NCBI GenBank assembly: GCA_014084085.1
Contig: NPFB01000099.1
Coordinates: forward strand, 1 to 31,151
Direction of reading: 5' to 3'
DNA: 31,151 nucleotides
Origin: Hondaea fermentalgiana
Lineage: Eukaryota; Sar; Bigyra; Thraustochytrida; Thraustochytriidae
Shown here: positions 1 through 8,244 of the stretch, in pieces
How the letters are laid out: the number at the start of each line of letters is the position of its first letter
Position numbering within the stretch: the first letter of the stretch is position 1
Notes under the pieces: generated by a model
What the model was told of the DNA's origin: nothing
What the model saw: the letters and a program-made list of their open reading frames with translations, nothing else
Databases searched by the model: none
Translations under genes and position numbers: made by a program

Positions 1-448
1 CGCCCGCCCGCGCCGCCGCCGCCGCCGGCGCTCCTGCGCGCGCGCGCCTCCGGCTCCGGCGCCGTCTCCGCGTCCGCCTCGCCGCCGTTCAAGTCGTTCT
101 GGGCGTCGGGCGCGGCCTCCCCCGCGGGCCCCCAAACGAGCGCGGCGCGGGAATGGGGGCCCCGCCCCGCCCCGCAGACGCGAAGGCGACGGCGCCGGGG
201 AAGCCGGGTCGATGGCGAGCACGAGGGCGACGCCGAGGAAGGAGATCTCGGGGTCGGTGGTGGCGTCCTCGGCGGGCTCGAGCACCAGGCACCGCCAGGA
301 CCTGGTCGACGCGAACGCTCTCTCGCGGCAGAGCGCCAAGAGGAGGCCGCCTCGACGCACGCGGGGCGCGGGTGCGAGCGCGAGCGCGAGCGCGAGCGCG
401 AGCGCGTAGGGCGTAGGGCGTCCGAGGTTCTTCCCGCGGGGGAGGGCG
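1..448. other. GC-rich left edge, no gene assigned
   Basis: This stretch is extremely GC-rich, with CCG and CGCG runs. A plus-strand frame is open from base 1 to a stop at 628-630, and the codon-aligned minus frame is open from an ATG at 576 to the window edge. Both give plausible-looking peptides (acidic and linker-like on plus, hydrophobic on minus). At this GC content stops are rare, so openness alone proves little. It may hold the promoter of the M20 gene, the end of an upstream gene, or an exon. I cannot decide. Confidence 0.4.
374..406. repeat. GCGAGC hexanucleotide microsatellite
   Basis: Five tandem GCGAGC units plus a partial one lie about 45 bases before the M20 start codon. They are followed by a doubled TAGGGCG heptamer. 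In the plus frame that is open from base 1 the repeat would encode alternating Glu-Arg. Confidence 0.85.
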
Positions 449-1840
449 ATGAGGAGCTCGACGGCGAGATGGCTGAGGCGGTTGCGGACCCCGTCGCCAG
501 GGCCGGCGGCGGCGTCGTCGACCTCGGCAGCAGCGACGACGAGCGGGCGGCCTGCGCGGACGATGTCCCGGGCCATGTCGCAACGGAGGGCGACCGACGT
601 GCACGCGGATATCCAACGCCGCGTGCGTGAGGAGTGGGAGGATGTCAGAAAGGACCTGCACATGCACCCCGAGCTGGGGCTCGAGGAGGAGCGCACGTCG
701 AAATTGGTCGTGAAGAAACTGCAATCGTTTGGCATGGATCAAATCCGAACGGGCATTGGCGGGACTGGCGTGGTCGGCACGCTCAAGGGCACGCAAAGAA
801 GCAGTGAGGGCGACCCGGCCGCGCTCCGCGAGATTGGCTTCCGCGCCGACATGGACTGTCTGCCCATGCAAGAGGCCAATGACTTTGGCCACAAGTCCCG
901 CACTCCTGGCAGGTTCCACGGCTGCGGTCACGATGGCCACACCACCATGGTACTCGCGGCCGCAGAGCATCTCGCAAAGCGGAGAGACACCTTTGCAGGA
1001 ACGGTACATTTTATCTTTCAGCCTGCAGAAGAGAACTTTGGAGGGGCGCGTCTTATGATCGAGGATGGTCTGCTGGTGGAACACACGCGTTGTGACGAGA
1101 TCTATGGTGTGCACAACTGGCCTTACCCGGAAGTGCCCCCAGGGTTTTTCGCGGTGCGCAGCGGACCCATCATGGCCAGCGCGGACGAATTTGAGATAAT
1201 CATCAAGGGTGAGGGCGGCCACGCCGCAATGCCGCACCTTACGGTGGATCCCATCACAATCGGCGCGCAGCTCGTGTCGGCGCTGCAGACGGTGGTTTCG
1301 CGGGGAAATGACCCACTGCAACCGGTCGTTCTTAGCATCACAAGGTTCAATGCCGGATCTGCATTCAACGTGATTCCCAACACGGCTGTTCTCTGTGGCA
1401 CGGTCCGTGCCTTCCGCGAGGACGACCGCAGTCGTGTGCAGGCGCAACTCGAACGAATGTCGCAGAGTGTCTGCATGGCCTCGAACGCGACTGCCACTGT
1501 AAACTATTACCGCGGCTATCCGCCCACCGTGAACTCCAAGAAGCAAGCCGAGTACGCTCGCCAGGCCGCAGAACTTGCTTTTGGCGTTGACAATGTACTT
1601 TTGGACTGCGATCCCTCGCTCGCTGCAGAGGATTTCTCTTACATGCTCGATCAAGTTGGAGGTGCCTACGCTTGGGTCGGGGCTGACTCTCCGGGCAAGC
1701 TCCACGAAACAAACTTTGACTTTGACGACTCTATCATTCCCGTCACTGTCCAATATTATGTCAACCTCGTTAATCTTCGTTTGGCTGCAAAGACCGCATC
1801 AGGCGCTTCCGCTTCGGCTGCGGATGAGGCCACTGTGTAG
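449..1840 (+). CDS. M20D family amidohydrolase (hippurate / IAA-amino acid hydrolase-like)
   Basis: Predicted metal-dependent amidohydrolase that cleaves N-acyl amino acids. The metal ligands of the family are visible: Cys159 and the HDGH set in GCGHDGHT (159-164), the Glu pair in QPAEE near 194-195, His in GVHNWP, and His near the C-terminus in KLHETNFDF. Length (463 aa) is the usual ~400 plus about 45 extra N-terminal residues rich in Arg, Ser and Ala with no acidic residue, which resembles a mitochondrial transit peptide. That supports the ATG at 449; ATGs at 563 and 575 would give a bare catalytic protein starting just before the domain. The core (FHGCGHDGHTTM, VHFIFQPAEE) resembles the proteobacterial HipO type, so bacterial origin by transfer or endosymbiosis is possible. 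No intron. The substrate cannot be read from the sequence. Confidence 0.92.
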   Translation: MRSSTARWLRRLRTPSPGPAAASSTSAAATTSGRPARTMSRAMSQRRATDVHADIQRRVREEWEDVRKDLHMHPELGLEEERTSKLVVKKLQSFGMDQIRTGIGGTGVVGTLKGTQRSSEGDPAALREIGFRADMDCLPMQEANDFGHKSRTPGRFHGCGHDGHTTMVLAAAEHLAKRRDTFAGTVHFIFQPAEENFGGARLMIEDGLLVEHTRCDEIYGVHNWPYPEVPPGFFAVRSGPIMASADEFEIIIKGEGGHAAMPHLTVDPITIGAQLVSALQTVVSRGNDPLQPVVLSITRFNAGSAFNVIPNTAVLCGTVRAFREDDRSRVQAQLERMSQSVCMASNATATVNYYRGYPPTVNSKKQAEYARQAAELAFGVDNVLLDCDPSLAAEDFSYMLDQVGGAYAWVGADSPGKLHETNFDFDDSIIPVTVQYYVNLVNLRLAAKTASGASASAADEATV

Positions 1841-2162
1841 CAGCTCGCAACTAGCAAGACCAATTTTACATCACCCCTTCCATATTCAGTTAGTCGCAAC
1901 GAAATACATCAAGTCTTGATCAATCTGCAATGTGAAACTTGCTTGGCGTCTTTCAAAGTTCGGACGCCCATCAACAACGACTACCTTTATGATCACTATT
2001 ATCGCTAGTTTCATTTCGACGACAAAGACCTAGAATTGCGCGGTCTTACGCGTCACTTTGCCATCGTCCATACCGTGTCTGTCCTGTCTTGACATGAATC
2101 AGGGGTGTTTCCCCTGGTCAGATAGAAACACAACACAAGAACAACGAGAACAACAACCGAGA
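1841..2162. other. Intergenic region between two tandem plus-strand genes
   Basis: This holds the 3' flank of the amidohydrolase and the leader of the next gene. The sequence is AT-richer than its neighbours. The last 40 bases before 2163 are rich in CA and GAA, as expected of an untranslated leader. An in-frame ATG at 2094 lies inside it. I see no RNA gene or repeat. Confidence 0.6.
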
Positions 2163-3077
2163 ATGGCCGAGAGGGCCGAGGCAGAGCGGCGTGGCGGAAT
2201 AGCATACGACGGCGACGACGGTCTCGCCGCACCGCTGCTGCGCGGCCTCGCGGCGCTCAGCGACGTACGCCAAGACATCGAAGGTAACGATGAGCCAGCC
2301 ATTGAAAATGCCTGGGTCTACGAAGAAGCCTTGCGCCTGCGAAAACGTGCGCCCCAGCTCGTAGCCGGCGTGGCGTACCTGGCGTACTTTGGAATGATGG
2401 TCTTTCGCAATTTGGCATTCTATCGCGTCGATACCTCCGCAGACGTTGCAAGACTCCCCGACGTTGGAATGGACCACTTGCCCCTTGTCTCAACATGGTG
2501 GTCAACTGCGGTTTGCGAAGCCTGCAATTGGCTCACACAGGCAGCGCTCGTATGCTTATTAGTGAAAGCAGCTGCCACGGCGAGTTCTCGAACCCGCAAG
2601 AGAAATTCCCGTGGCATAGCTCCCTGTACCGCTACGGACTTGCTCGAGACATACCTGATCATGCTTGTGCTTGGGCATTCGCTTCGCTTCGCCACATACA
2701 TCACGACAAGCCTGCCTGGGCCCACGGAAATGTGCCTCGAGGCAAGCGCTGCAGATGCACGACCTAAAACACCGTTGGAGATATTCATCACGAGGATGCC
2801 ATGGCGTGTCGAAGCCAATTGTGGCGATCTCCTTTTTAGTGGGCGCATCTTCCAAGCTGCTGTGATTTGGAAATTTTTTCAGCGTCATGCTCGCGAAGTC
2901 TTTGCCTGGAGCGCATTTTCCCATTACCTATCTCTCGCTACATTGGCGCTTCTGACGCTTCTCATGGCTCTCTTCATGTTATTGCGCCGCAACACGTACT
3001 CGGAAGACATCGTACTCGGACTTGCGATCGCGCCTCTACTGTATCATTTCATCACGCACAAGTTTGGCTTCAGATAA
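2163..3077 (+). CDS. Sphingomyelin synthase-related (PAP2_C type) membrane protein, predicted catalytically dead
   Basis: 304-aa protein with about six hydrophobic segments, for example near residues 59-80, 245-265 and 282-300. It matches the sphingomyelin synthase/SMSr layout: the D1-like stretch FATYITTSLPGP, then NCGDLLFSGR (219-228) and a final segment with TYSEDIVLG (278-286). In the family the three catalytic residues are His of SGHT, and His and Asp of HYTVD. Here SGHT is SGR(I), with Arg228, and HYTVD reads TYSED, so both histidines are absent while Asp282 remains. By family knowledge such a protein should not transfer a phosphocholine head group; a binding or regulatory role is inference. 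The ATG at 2163 has A at -3 and G at +4; an in-frame ATG at 2094 would add 23 residues. It is convergent with DNAJC9, with 77 bp between stop codons. Confidence 0.82.
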   Translation: MAERAEAERRGGIAYDGDDGLAAPLLRGLAALSDVRQDIEGNDEPAIENAWVYEEALRLRKRAPQLVAGVAYLAYFGMMVFRNLAFYRVDTSADVARLPDVGMDHLPLVSTWWSTAVCEACNWLTQAALVCLLVKAAATASSRTRKRNSRGIAPCTATDLLETYLIMLVLGHSLRFATYITTSLPGPTEMCLEASAADARPKTPLEIFITRMPWRVEANCGDLLFSGRIFQAAVIWKFFQRHAREVFAWSAFSHYLSLATLALLTLLMALFMLLRRNTYSEDIVLGLAIAPLLYHFITHKFGFR

Positions 3078-3154
3078 AAAGGGCACAGATAGCTTTACTC
3101 TCACTGTAACAAAGTAAGAAAGAAAGAATGGAAACGATCCCTCGACTCAACATC

Positions 3155-4441
3155 TCAAGAGTACTTTGCTGCAAATGCGGCAAAATTTTTGCTTCGAGAC
3201 GCGTTGCGGTCGCGAAACATCGCAAGGAGGCTTGGGTCGATGTCACCAAGATCGTCGTCGTGTCCACCCTTCTTCTTTGTTGTCTTTTTGCATCTCTTCT
3301 CTTGAGCAGACTTTGAGTCTTTGGCCTTGCGCTTGCCGCTCTTGGTGCCTGTCTCCGCTGTTTCATTTTCAGCTTCTTTCTCCTCCACCTTGGCCTCGCG
3401 ACGACGTTTCGGCTTGCGTCGTTTCGTCTGTCGCGAAAGTCGAACAAGACTTGCAGGTACTTTGGTTTCTGTCGTCCCGTCGTCATCATACAGAATGTCG
3501 TAGCTAGGCAGTGCCGGGGGCCCGTCTTCGTCCTCGTCCTCATCATCGTCGTCTTGTCCGCTCTCGGGCTCGGGAGCATGCACGGCCACAACTTCGCCCG
3601 CGTACCAGTTTGTCCCGCGACGCCATCGCGCTTCAACAAGAGTACCGACTTCAAAGCCAATCACACTTGATCCCGCTCGGCCGCTTCCAGAACTTCCTCT
3701 TGTGCCTCCTCCTGCTGCTGCTGCTGCTGCTACCTCCTCGTCCTCGTCCTCGTCGGCTTCGGCAGCCTTTTGACCCTCGTCTTCGTCGTCTGGGACAATG
3801 AAGTCATCCATTTCGCCGTCTTCTCCCTCTTCGTCTTCCTCATCACCTTCGTGGTAGTCCTCATCATCGTCCTCTTCTCCGTCCTCGTCGTCGCTAAGGA
3901 TATCCTCCTCTGCAGCATCGAGCTCAGCAACCGTCAGAATTTGACTCTGCTCAATAGACTCTTTCATTTCTGCAGCAAGTCGACCGTCCTCGACAGCGTT
4001 GAGCGCAATGGTGCGGAACCGTTCAGCATCTCCGTCCTCAGAGCCAATGATGGAGGCTAAAATTGTGCTCATATCGCCATTATGCGACTTGCAGTAGTCG
4101 ACAACGTCCTTTTCTTCCGCTTCCGAGTGACGAAATTTGGCAAGGAAGGAGTCTACATCCTTTTCAGTCACTTCTGTGCCCCGAAATCTCTCATATGCAG
4201 ACAAGAAGCCGTCGCTCTCGACCATTCCCGTGCGATCATAGCGTTTGCGCTTCGCGGGGTCCTTCAGGATCTCGTATGCCTCGGTCAGCGCCTTGAAGGC
4301 AGCCCCATCATCATCTAACTTTTTCCCCGCCTTGTCTGGATGTACCACGAGTGCGCGCCGATGATAGGCCTTGCGCAGCTCGGCAGCCGTCGCAGCCTTT
4401 TCCACGCCTAGGACCTCGTACAGATCAACCTTCTTCGCCAT
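3155..4441 (-). CDS. DNAJC9: DNAJC9-like J-domain histone co-chaperone with Tudor-like domain
   Basis: 428-aa nuclear-type protein. Residues 6-70 form a J domain with HPD at 34-36, which recruits Hsp70. The following helical region (DVDSFLAKFRHSEAEEKDV) and the C-terminal MFRDRNASRSKNFAAFAAKY match the DNAJC9 family, whose human member binds histones H3-H4. A long Asp/Glu-rich stretch follows at about 180-245, then at about 262-334 a domain with VGTLVEARWR, WYAGEVV and YDILYDDDGTTET, the signature of Tudor/Agenet-like barrels. Basic clusters (KRRKPKRRR, GKRKAKDSK) look like nuclear localisation signals. Human DNAJC9 (about 260 aa) has no such barrel, so the chromatin-reader insertion is notable. 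The start ATG at 4441 immediately precedes the J domain; the frame stays open further upstream but that part is Ala/Arg noise. Confidence 0.9.
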   Translation of the reverse strand: MAKKVDLYEVLGVEKAATAAELRKAYHRRALVVHPDKAGKKLDDDGAAFKALTEAYEILKDPAKRKRYDRTGMVESDGFLSAYERFRGTEVTEKDVDSFLAKFRHSEAEEKDVVDYCKSHNGDMSTILASIIGSEDGDAERFRTIALNAVEDGRLAAEMKESIEQSQILTVAELDAAEEDILSDDEDGEEDDDEDYHEGDEEDEEGEDGEMDDFIVPDDEDEGQKAAEADEDEDEEVAAAAAAGGGTRGSSGSGRAGSSVIGFEVGTLVEARWRRGTNWYAGEVVAVHAPEPESGQDDDDEDEDEDGPPALPSYDILYDDDGTTETKVPASLVRLSRQTKRRKPKRRREAKVEEKEAENETAETGTKSGKRKAKDSKSAQEKRCKKTTKKKGGHDDDLGDIDPSLLAMFRDRNASRSKNFAAFAAKYS

Positions 4442-5375
4442 CGTGCTTTCTCTTAACGAACGACCAAACGTCGCACGCGGGCGTGCTTCTTCGGAGCTTG
4501 GTCGCAGCGCGGCGTAGCGAGCGCGCGCGCGCGCATACACAAGGACTCCACGCGCGAGCACCGCGTGCACCGCGACGCTCTGTCTGTCTGTCTAACTGTA
4601 TGTCGTTCGTCTGGATTGAGTGTTTGTTGGACCTAACCATGACCCAGGTGTGACTCGTCAAGACAACTATTATTTTTAGAGGCCTGCGCTCTCACTCGCT
4701 CTCACTCGCTACATGTAAGAATGTGAACCAAAAGCTCGCCATGGCTTTAGCAGAACCGCGCCCAAGCAGATACAGGCCAAGCTCAGGCATTTGTCTTGCA
4801 GCACATTCATGCGATCATAGCCGTCGAAGCGTGACGGGTGTGTTGACTTCGAACTTTTGGGGGCTATTGAAAGAATTATTGCCGTGGACACATCAGGATC
4901 GTCAGATTGAATTCGGTTCTGGCGAGACACACTGGTCTGGTGGTGACGCTTGGTGATCTCGTCAACTTAAAGGTTCGTTTAGAGGATGTAGGGGAGAGCT
5001 TGTTGATCACAAAACCCCTGGGCCGTGTTAGGCTGGCGCGTGCTGCGAACGCTATTAGATTTGCCTTACCATCGCATGCATGAACTCGTGGCTGTCGAGA
5101 TAGGGTTGTAGAGACTTCCCATGGGTACAAGATCGACTTCACCGCTTCTGTGGCGCTGCTGTTTATTCACGCCATTTTCATTCCCCAGAAGGGGCAGATT
5201 GCGATGAATGGCCGTTATAGAGAGCGAAACTTCTTGAAAATAAAAATAGCAAGTCAGTGCTTCTCGTGATTTTCTTTTCCCGTTCTCACATTTTAAACTT
5301 TACGATTCGCAATCGGTTCTTTTATATTTCACATGATCATTGCGAAATGTCAAAACTCTCGTCAGGCTTTTCGTG
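4442..5375. other. Intergenic region upstream of DNAJC9
   Basis: About 930 bases between the stop of the orphan helical-repeat gene and the DNAJC9 start, so it should hold the DNAJC9 promoter. It contains a short CTGT repeat at 4579-4594 and a doubled CTCTCACTCG near 4690. One plus frame (about 4872-5090) is open for roughly 70 codons and reads smoothly but lacks an ATG. I find no tRNA B box and no convincing gene. Confidence 0.6.
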
Positions 5376-7496
5376 TCATGCCTGTCCTCTTGTGGCAACC
5401 GTGGTCATGAGCGTGACAGCAGCGTCTACATTTTCGACACTTAGGTGTAGAAAATCCTCGCGGCTCAGCTGGCACACCGTAATGCGAAATGCAAACGTCT
5501 CGCTCAATTCTGGCCACTTCTCCGTAAGGCCGTGAGCAAGGCCGATGAGGGTTACAATAATGCGCCGCCGCGCCTTTCCAATGGAATTTGCTAGTTTTCG
5601 AAGCCTCCTTGAAACTCCTGTCATCAACTTGCTAGAAGACAAGGATTGATGCATGACAGGACTGAGAGCTACCTCTCTCACAATGCTCATTCGAGTTGTC
5701 TTGATGCCGCGAAACTTGTCCATTACTCTGTAAGAGCCCAAACGCTTACAAAACGAGAGCGTTTCGAGGAATGTGAGGGCGAGCAGAGTATTTATTTGAG
5801 CACCTGAATTACGCGACCTGTAATAGATTAGCGAACGTGCCAGGTCAATGGTGGCAAGCACTGCGGCGACAAGCTCTTCCACGTCTTCTCCATCGGCTGT
5901 CCAGTCTTCTGCTGGGGCTTTGTATTCAAGAATTGAAGTCACCTCGCTGTCGCTTAGTTTGCCGCCCATCATCTCAATGAGAAGGTCGTTTGTTGTTCGG
6001 TCGCGTGATTCCTTCAGCGCGCCAATTATCCTCTCGCGTGAAGCTCCCCGAAATGCTTCGATGGTAGGTGGTAAACCTGAAAATGGAGGAAGGCCTGCTC
6101 GAACGAAATGAATAAGGGGATCTTCTCCGTTCCTTCCAAGAACCTCCGGCTGAAAGTTTGGATGCTTCGCAATTTCAGCAAGGGCCTTGAGTTTGATACA
6201 GCTGTACTTCTCCCTATTCCTCAGTGTCGCAAAGAAAAGCTCATTGGCGGCCACGCTGACGGGAAGGTCCCGTCTCTCGATCAACACCAATCGAAGCGTT
6301 TCAAGACATTGGATATTTGGAAGAATGCGTAGCAGCACAATGGCCGGAATGCGATTCTTCACTTCACCCCAGATCAATGTTTGCCATCGATTCTTGATCT
6401 TCAACCCTCGAAAGGACGACAACGCCAGTTCAACGAGAGCATATCCGTTTGCCGCTGGATCTGCATTGGCGTCAAGCAGAGCTCGTAAGTGCGGGACATT
6501 ATTGTATTCTCGCGCTGCAGCTTCATGGAGCATGCAAGTAAGCTGTGCATCGGTTACTCTACAGCGCTCCAGAACAAGCAAAAGAGTTGACAGCGGTGCC
6601 ATTCTTGCGACCGGAGCTGCTCCGTAAAGCTTGGTCTTTGAACAACCCTTGGATCCCCACAACAGTGTAATAATGACCTCGAACAATGACCAATTCTCAT
6701 TCTCTGCGGCCCAAATGAGGACAAGATCATGCTTGCACGAAGGCAAGAAAAGAAGCTTTTTGAAGCAAGCTTCGAGCGACTTTGTGGCGTATACTTTGGG
6801 CGTAAGCCTCGCCAGTGTCAGTGAGAATCTGCGATTGTAACGTGTCTCTTTATCCACCAGCTTTTCAAGCATCGAGATGTGCCCGGCTTCTGCGCACCTA
6901 GAGATCGCTTCGACAATATCTCGCCTCGGATTCTTGCTGTGCTGGAGTGCGACCTGCAGCATGGTCCATGACCCTGCCAGCGCAGCTTCATTTACAACAT
7001 CACGTGCACTGAGGACGTGCGGGAACCAGTCGAGCATATGGCAGAGGACATCGACGTTCTGCATTGCAACGCAAGCTCGAGTGAGCGTTGTGACGAGGCT
7101 CCTGGAAATTGCAAGACAGAACGGAATCAAGTCTTTGGCAGTATCATCGCGACCCGCATTAATGGCTGCGAGCACTCCATTTGCAACCACGTCCTCATCA
7201 TGGATTGCAAAGGCCTGCTGAACGATCTTCACAATGCGGAGACTTGCGCTCTCGCAGATTATGGAGAAGTCTCTGCTTTGGAGACGGAGTCTAGTGGCGG
7301 CAATCTCGACAATGGCTTTTACCTTCTCGCGGTGCGCAGCTTCCAGGACTGCAGTCTGCCCTGAGCAAGGGCATTTTCTAAGTGCCGCTTGAAGCGATTT
7401 GGTGCTGTCGCTGCATATGGCAGCAACAATTGCGGCTCGGCAGGAACGTCGGCAAATGTGTTTTCCCTTGCGCTTTACTTTATGCAACCCCCGCAT
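5376..7496 (-). CDS. Orphan helical-repeat protein, ankyrin-like at low level
   Basis: 706-aa protein in one uninterrupted frame starting at an ATG (7494-7496). I do not recognise a family. The sequence is almost wholly helical and is built of loose repeats of about 30-35 residues. Recurrent small-residue helices (VVANGVLAAINAGRDDTAKDL, VVNEAALAGSWTMLQVAL, LRALLDANADPAANGYALVELAL) and the phrase DANADPAANGYALVELA resemble degenerate ankyrin repeats. The N-terminus is basic and Cys-containing. No signal peptide or membrane helix is evident. Base composition is lower in GC than the flanking gap at 7500-8200. Fast-evolving ankyrin-like families are common in protists, so a scaffold role is possible but unproven. 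Confidence 0.75.
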   Translation of the reverse strand: MRGLHKVKRKGKHICRRSCRAAIVAAICSDSTKSLQAALRKCPCSGQTAVLEAAHREKVKAIVEIAATRLRLQSRDFSIICESASLRIVKIVQQAFAIHDEDVVANGVLAAINAGRDDTAKDLIPFCLAISRSLVTTLTRACVAMQNVDVLCHMLDWFPHVLSARDVVNEAALAGSWTMLQVALQHSKNPRRDIVEAISRCAEAGHISMLEKLVDKETRYNRRFSLTLARLTPKVYATKSLEACFKKLLFLPSCKHDLVLIWAAENENWSLFEVIITLLWGSKGCSKTKLYGAAPVARMAPLSTLLLVLERCRVTDAQLTCMLHEAAAREYNNVPHLRALLDANADPAANGYALVELALSSFRGLKIKNRWQTLIWGEVKNRIPAIVLLRILPNIQCLETLRLVLIERRDLPVSVAANELFFATLRNREKYSCIKLKALAEIAKHPNFQPEVLGRNGEDPLIHFVRAGLPPFSGLPPTIEAFRGASRERIIGALKESRDRTTNDLLIEMMGGKLSDSEVTSILEYKAPAEDWTADGEDVEELVAAVLATIDLARSLIYYRSRNSGAQINTLLALTFLETLSFCKRLGSYRVMDKFRGIKTTRMSIVREVALSPVMHQSLSSSKLMTGVSRRLRKLANSIGKARRRIIVTLIGLAHGLTEKWPELSETFAFRITVCQLSREDFLHLSVENVDAAVTLMTTVATRGQA

Positions 7497-7897
7497 CCCT
7501 TCTTTCTCCCTTCGTTCTCCCTTCTATCAGCAGACCAGCGACGACTCTGGGCGAGGCTCGATCTCAAGAGACGCAACGACTGGGCTGATTGCCTACGTCA
7601 CTCCGGGTTCTGATCTTGCACGTGCCCGCCCCTCTGGTCGATTGCGCCGAGATCGACCATCGATTGCTATTTTGCCGCCAGTGTTGGCTGACTGATTGGC
7701 GGGCGTCTCTCTCTTTCTCTCCCTCCCTCCGCGGCGATCCTCCACCGATATCCTGTGCGCGGTCGCCTTCTTTGCAGTGCGCGTACGAAGAACGAGCTCG
7801 AGGGAGGATCCGTGAACGTGCCAGGAGCGTTATGATATCCAAGTCCGAGTCTCTCTCGATGTTTAAGCCCCCAAAGTGGCTGCTCCTCGTTGATCGC
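7497..7897. other. Divergent intergenic region
   Basis: Upstream of the orphan helical-repeat gene. It is pyrimidine-rich on plus around 7490-7530 and 7710-7735. Several frames are open on both strands without ATG starts or recognisable domains. I see no RNA gene. Confidence 0.5.
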
Positions 7898-8195
7898 TCA
7901 TCGTTGTCGGCGCCTGTGAGCGCGAACACGACGAGCGAGCGAGAGCTTGACCGAAAACCCTTTGATCTGGCCGGCAACCAAGGCAAGTGGCACGTCGCCA
8001 CGCCCCTCGCCCCTGGAGTAGAAGGAAGGGCGAGCAGCGCCAGACCCCAAGTTACAAAGGTTCCAACCGGACAACTGGGCTCTCCTCCCCCCACTCCCGC
8101 GAGGCGACGACGGTCGTGCGGCGCGCGTAGAGCACGGACACGGCTACGAGCACGGCCACGAGCAGCAGACCAAGCACCAACTTGGGCTTGGACAT
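7898..8195 (-). CDS. Candidate small single-pass membrane protein, possibly with one 43-nt intron
   Basis: An ATG at 8195 opens a 47-codon minus frame ending at a TAA (8052-8054). It encodes SKPK, then about 17 hydrophobic residues (LVLGLLLVAVLVAVSVL), then YARR: a textbook signal anchor. A GTAACT at 8055-8050 and a pyrimidine-rich tract ending in CAG at 8015-8013 would define a 43-nt intron. Splicing 8195-8056 to 8012-7898 keeps the frame, removes the TAA and gives 84 residues ending in a basic tail (SLARRVRAHRRRQR). Cautions: the ATG lies only 49 bp from the divergent start of the TBC-like gene, an out-of-frame ATG sits 4 bases upstream (8199), and other frames here are also open. No family recognised. 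Confidence 0.35.
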
Positions 8196-8201
8196 TCATC
8201 A

Positions 8202-8237
8202 GAAGATCTGGTGCCGAAGAGAGATCTGGTGCCGAAG
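8202..8237. repeat. 18-bp perfect tandem duplication
   Basis: AGATCTGGTGCCGAAGAG occurs twice in a row, 7 bases before the ATG of the TBC-like gene. It lies in the leader between two head-to-head start codons. It does not create an extra in-frame ATG. Confidence 0.9.
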
Positions 8238-8244
8238 AGAGACT

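Noticed and set aside
89..1753. Long minus-strand frame of 554 codons opposite the amidohydrolase
   Set aside because: It is antisense to a gene with intact catalytic motifs and becomes an Arg/Pro/Ala-rich string in the GC-rich part; no domain is visible.
4872..5090. Plus frame reading VLARHTGLVVTLGDLVNLKV before DNAJC9
   Set aside because: Reads smoothly but has no ATG, stops upstream and downstream, and matches no family I know; codon choice (TTA, GTA, AAA) differs from the confirmed genes.
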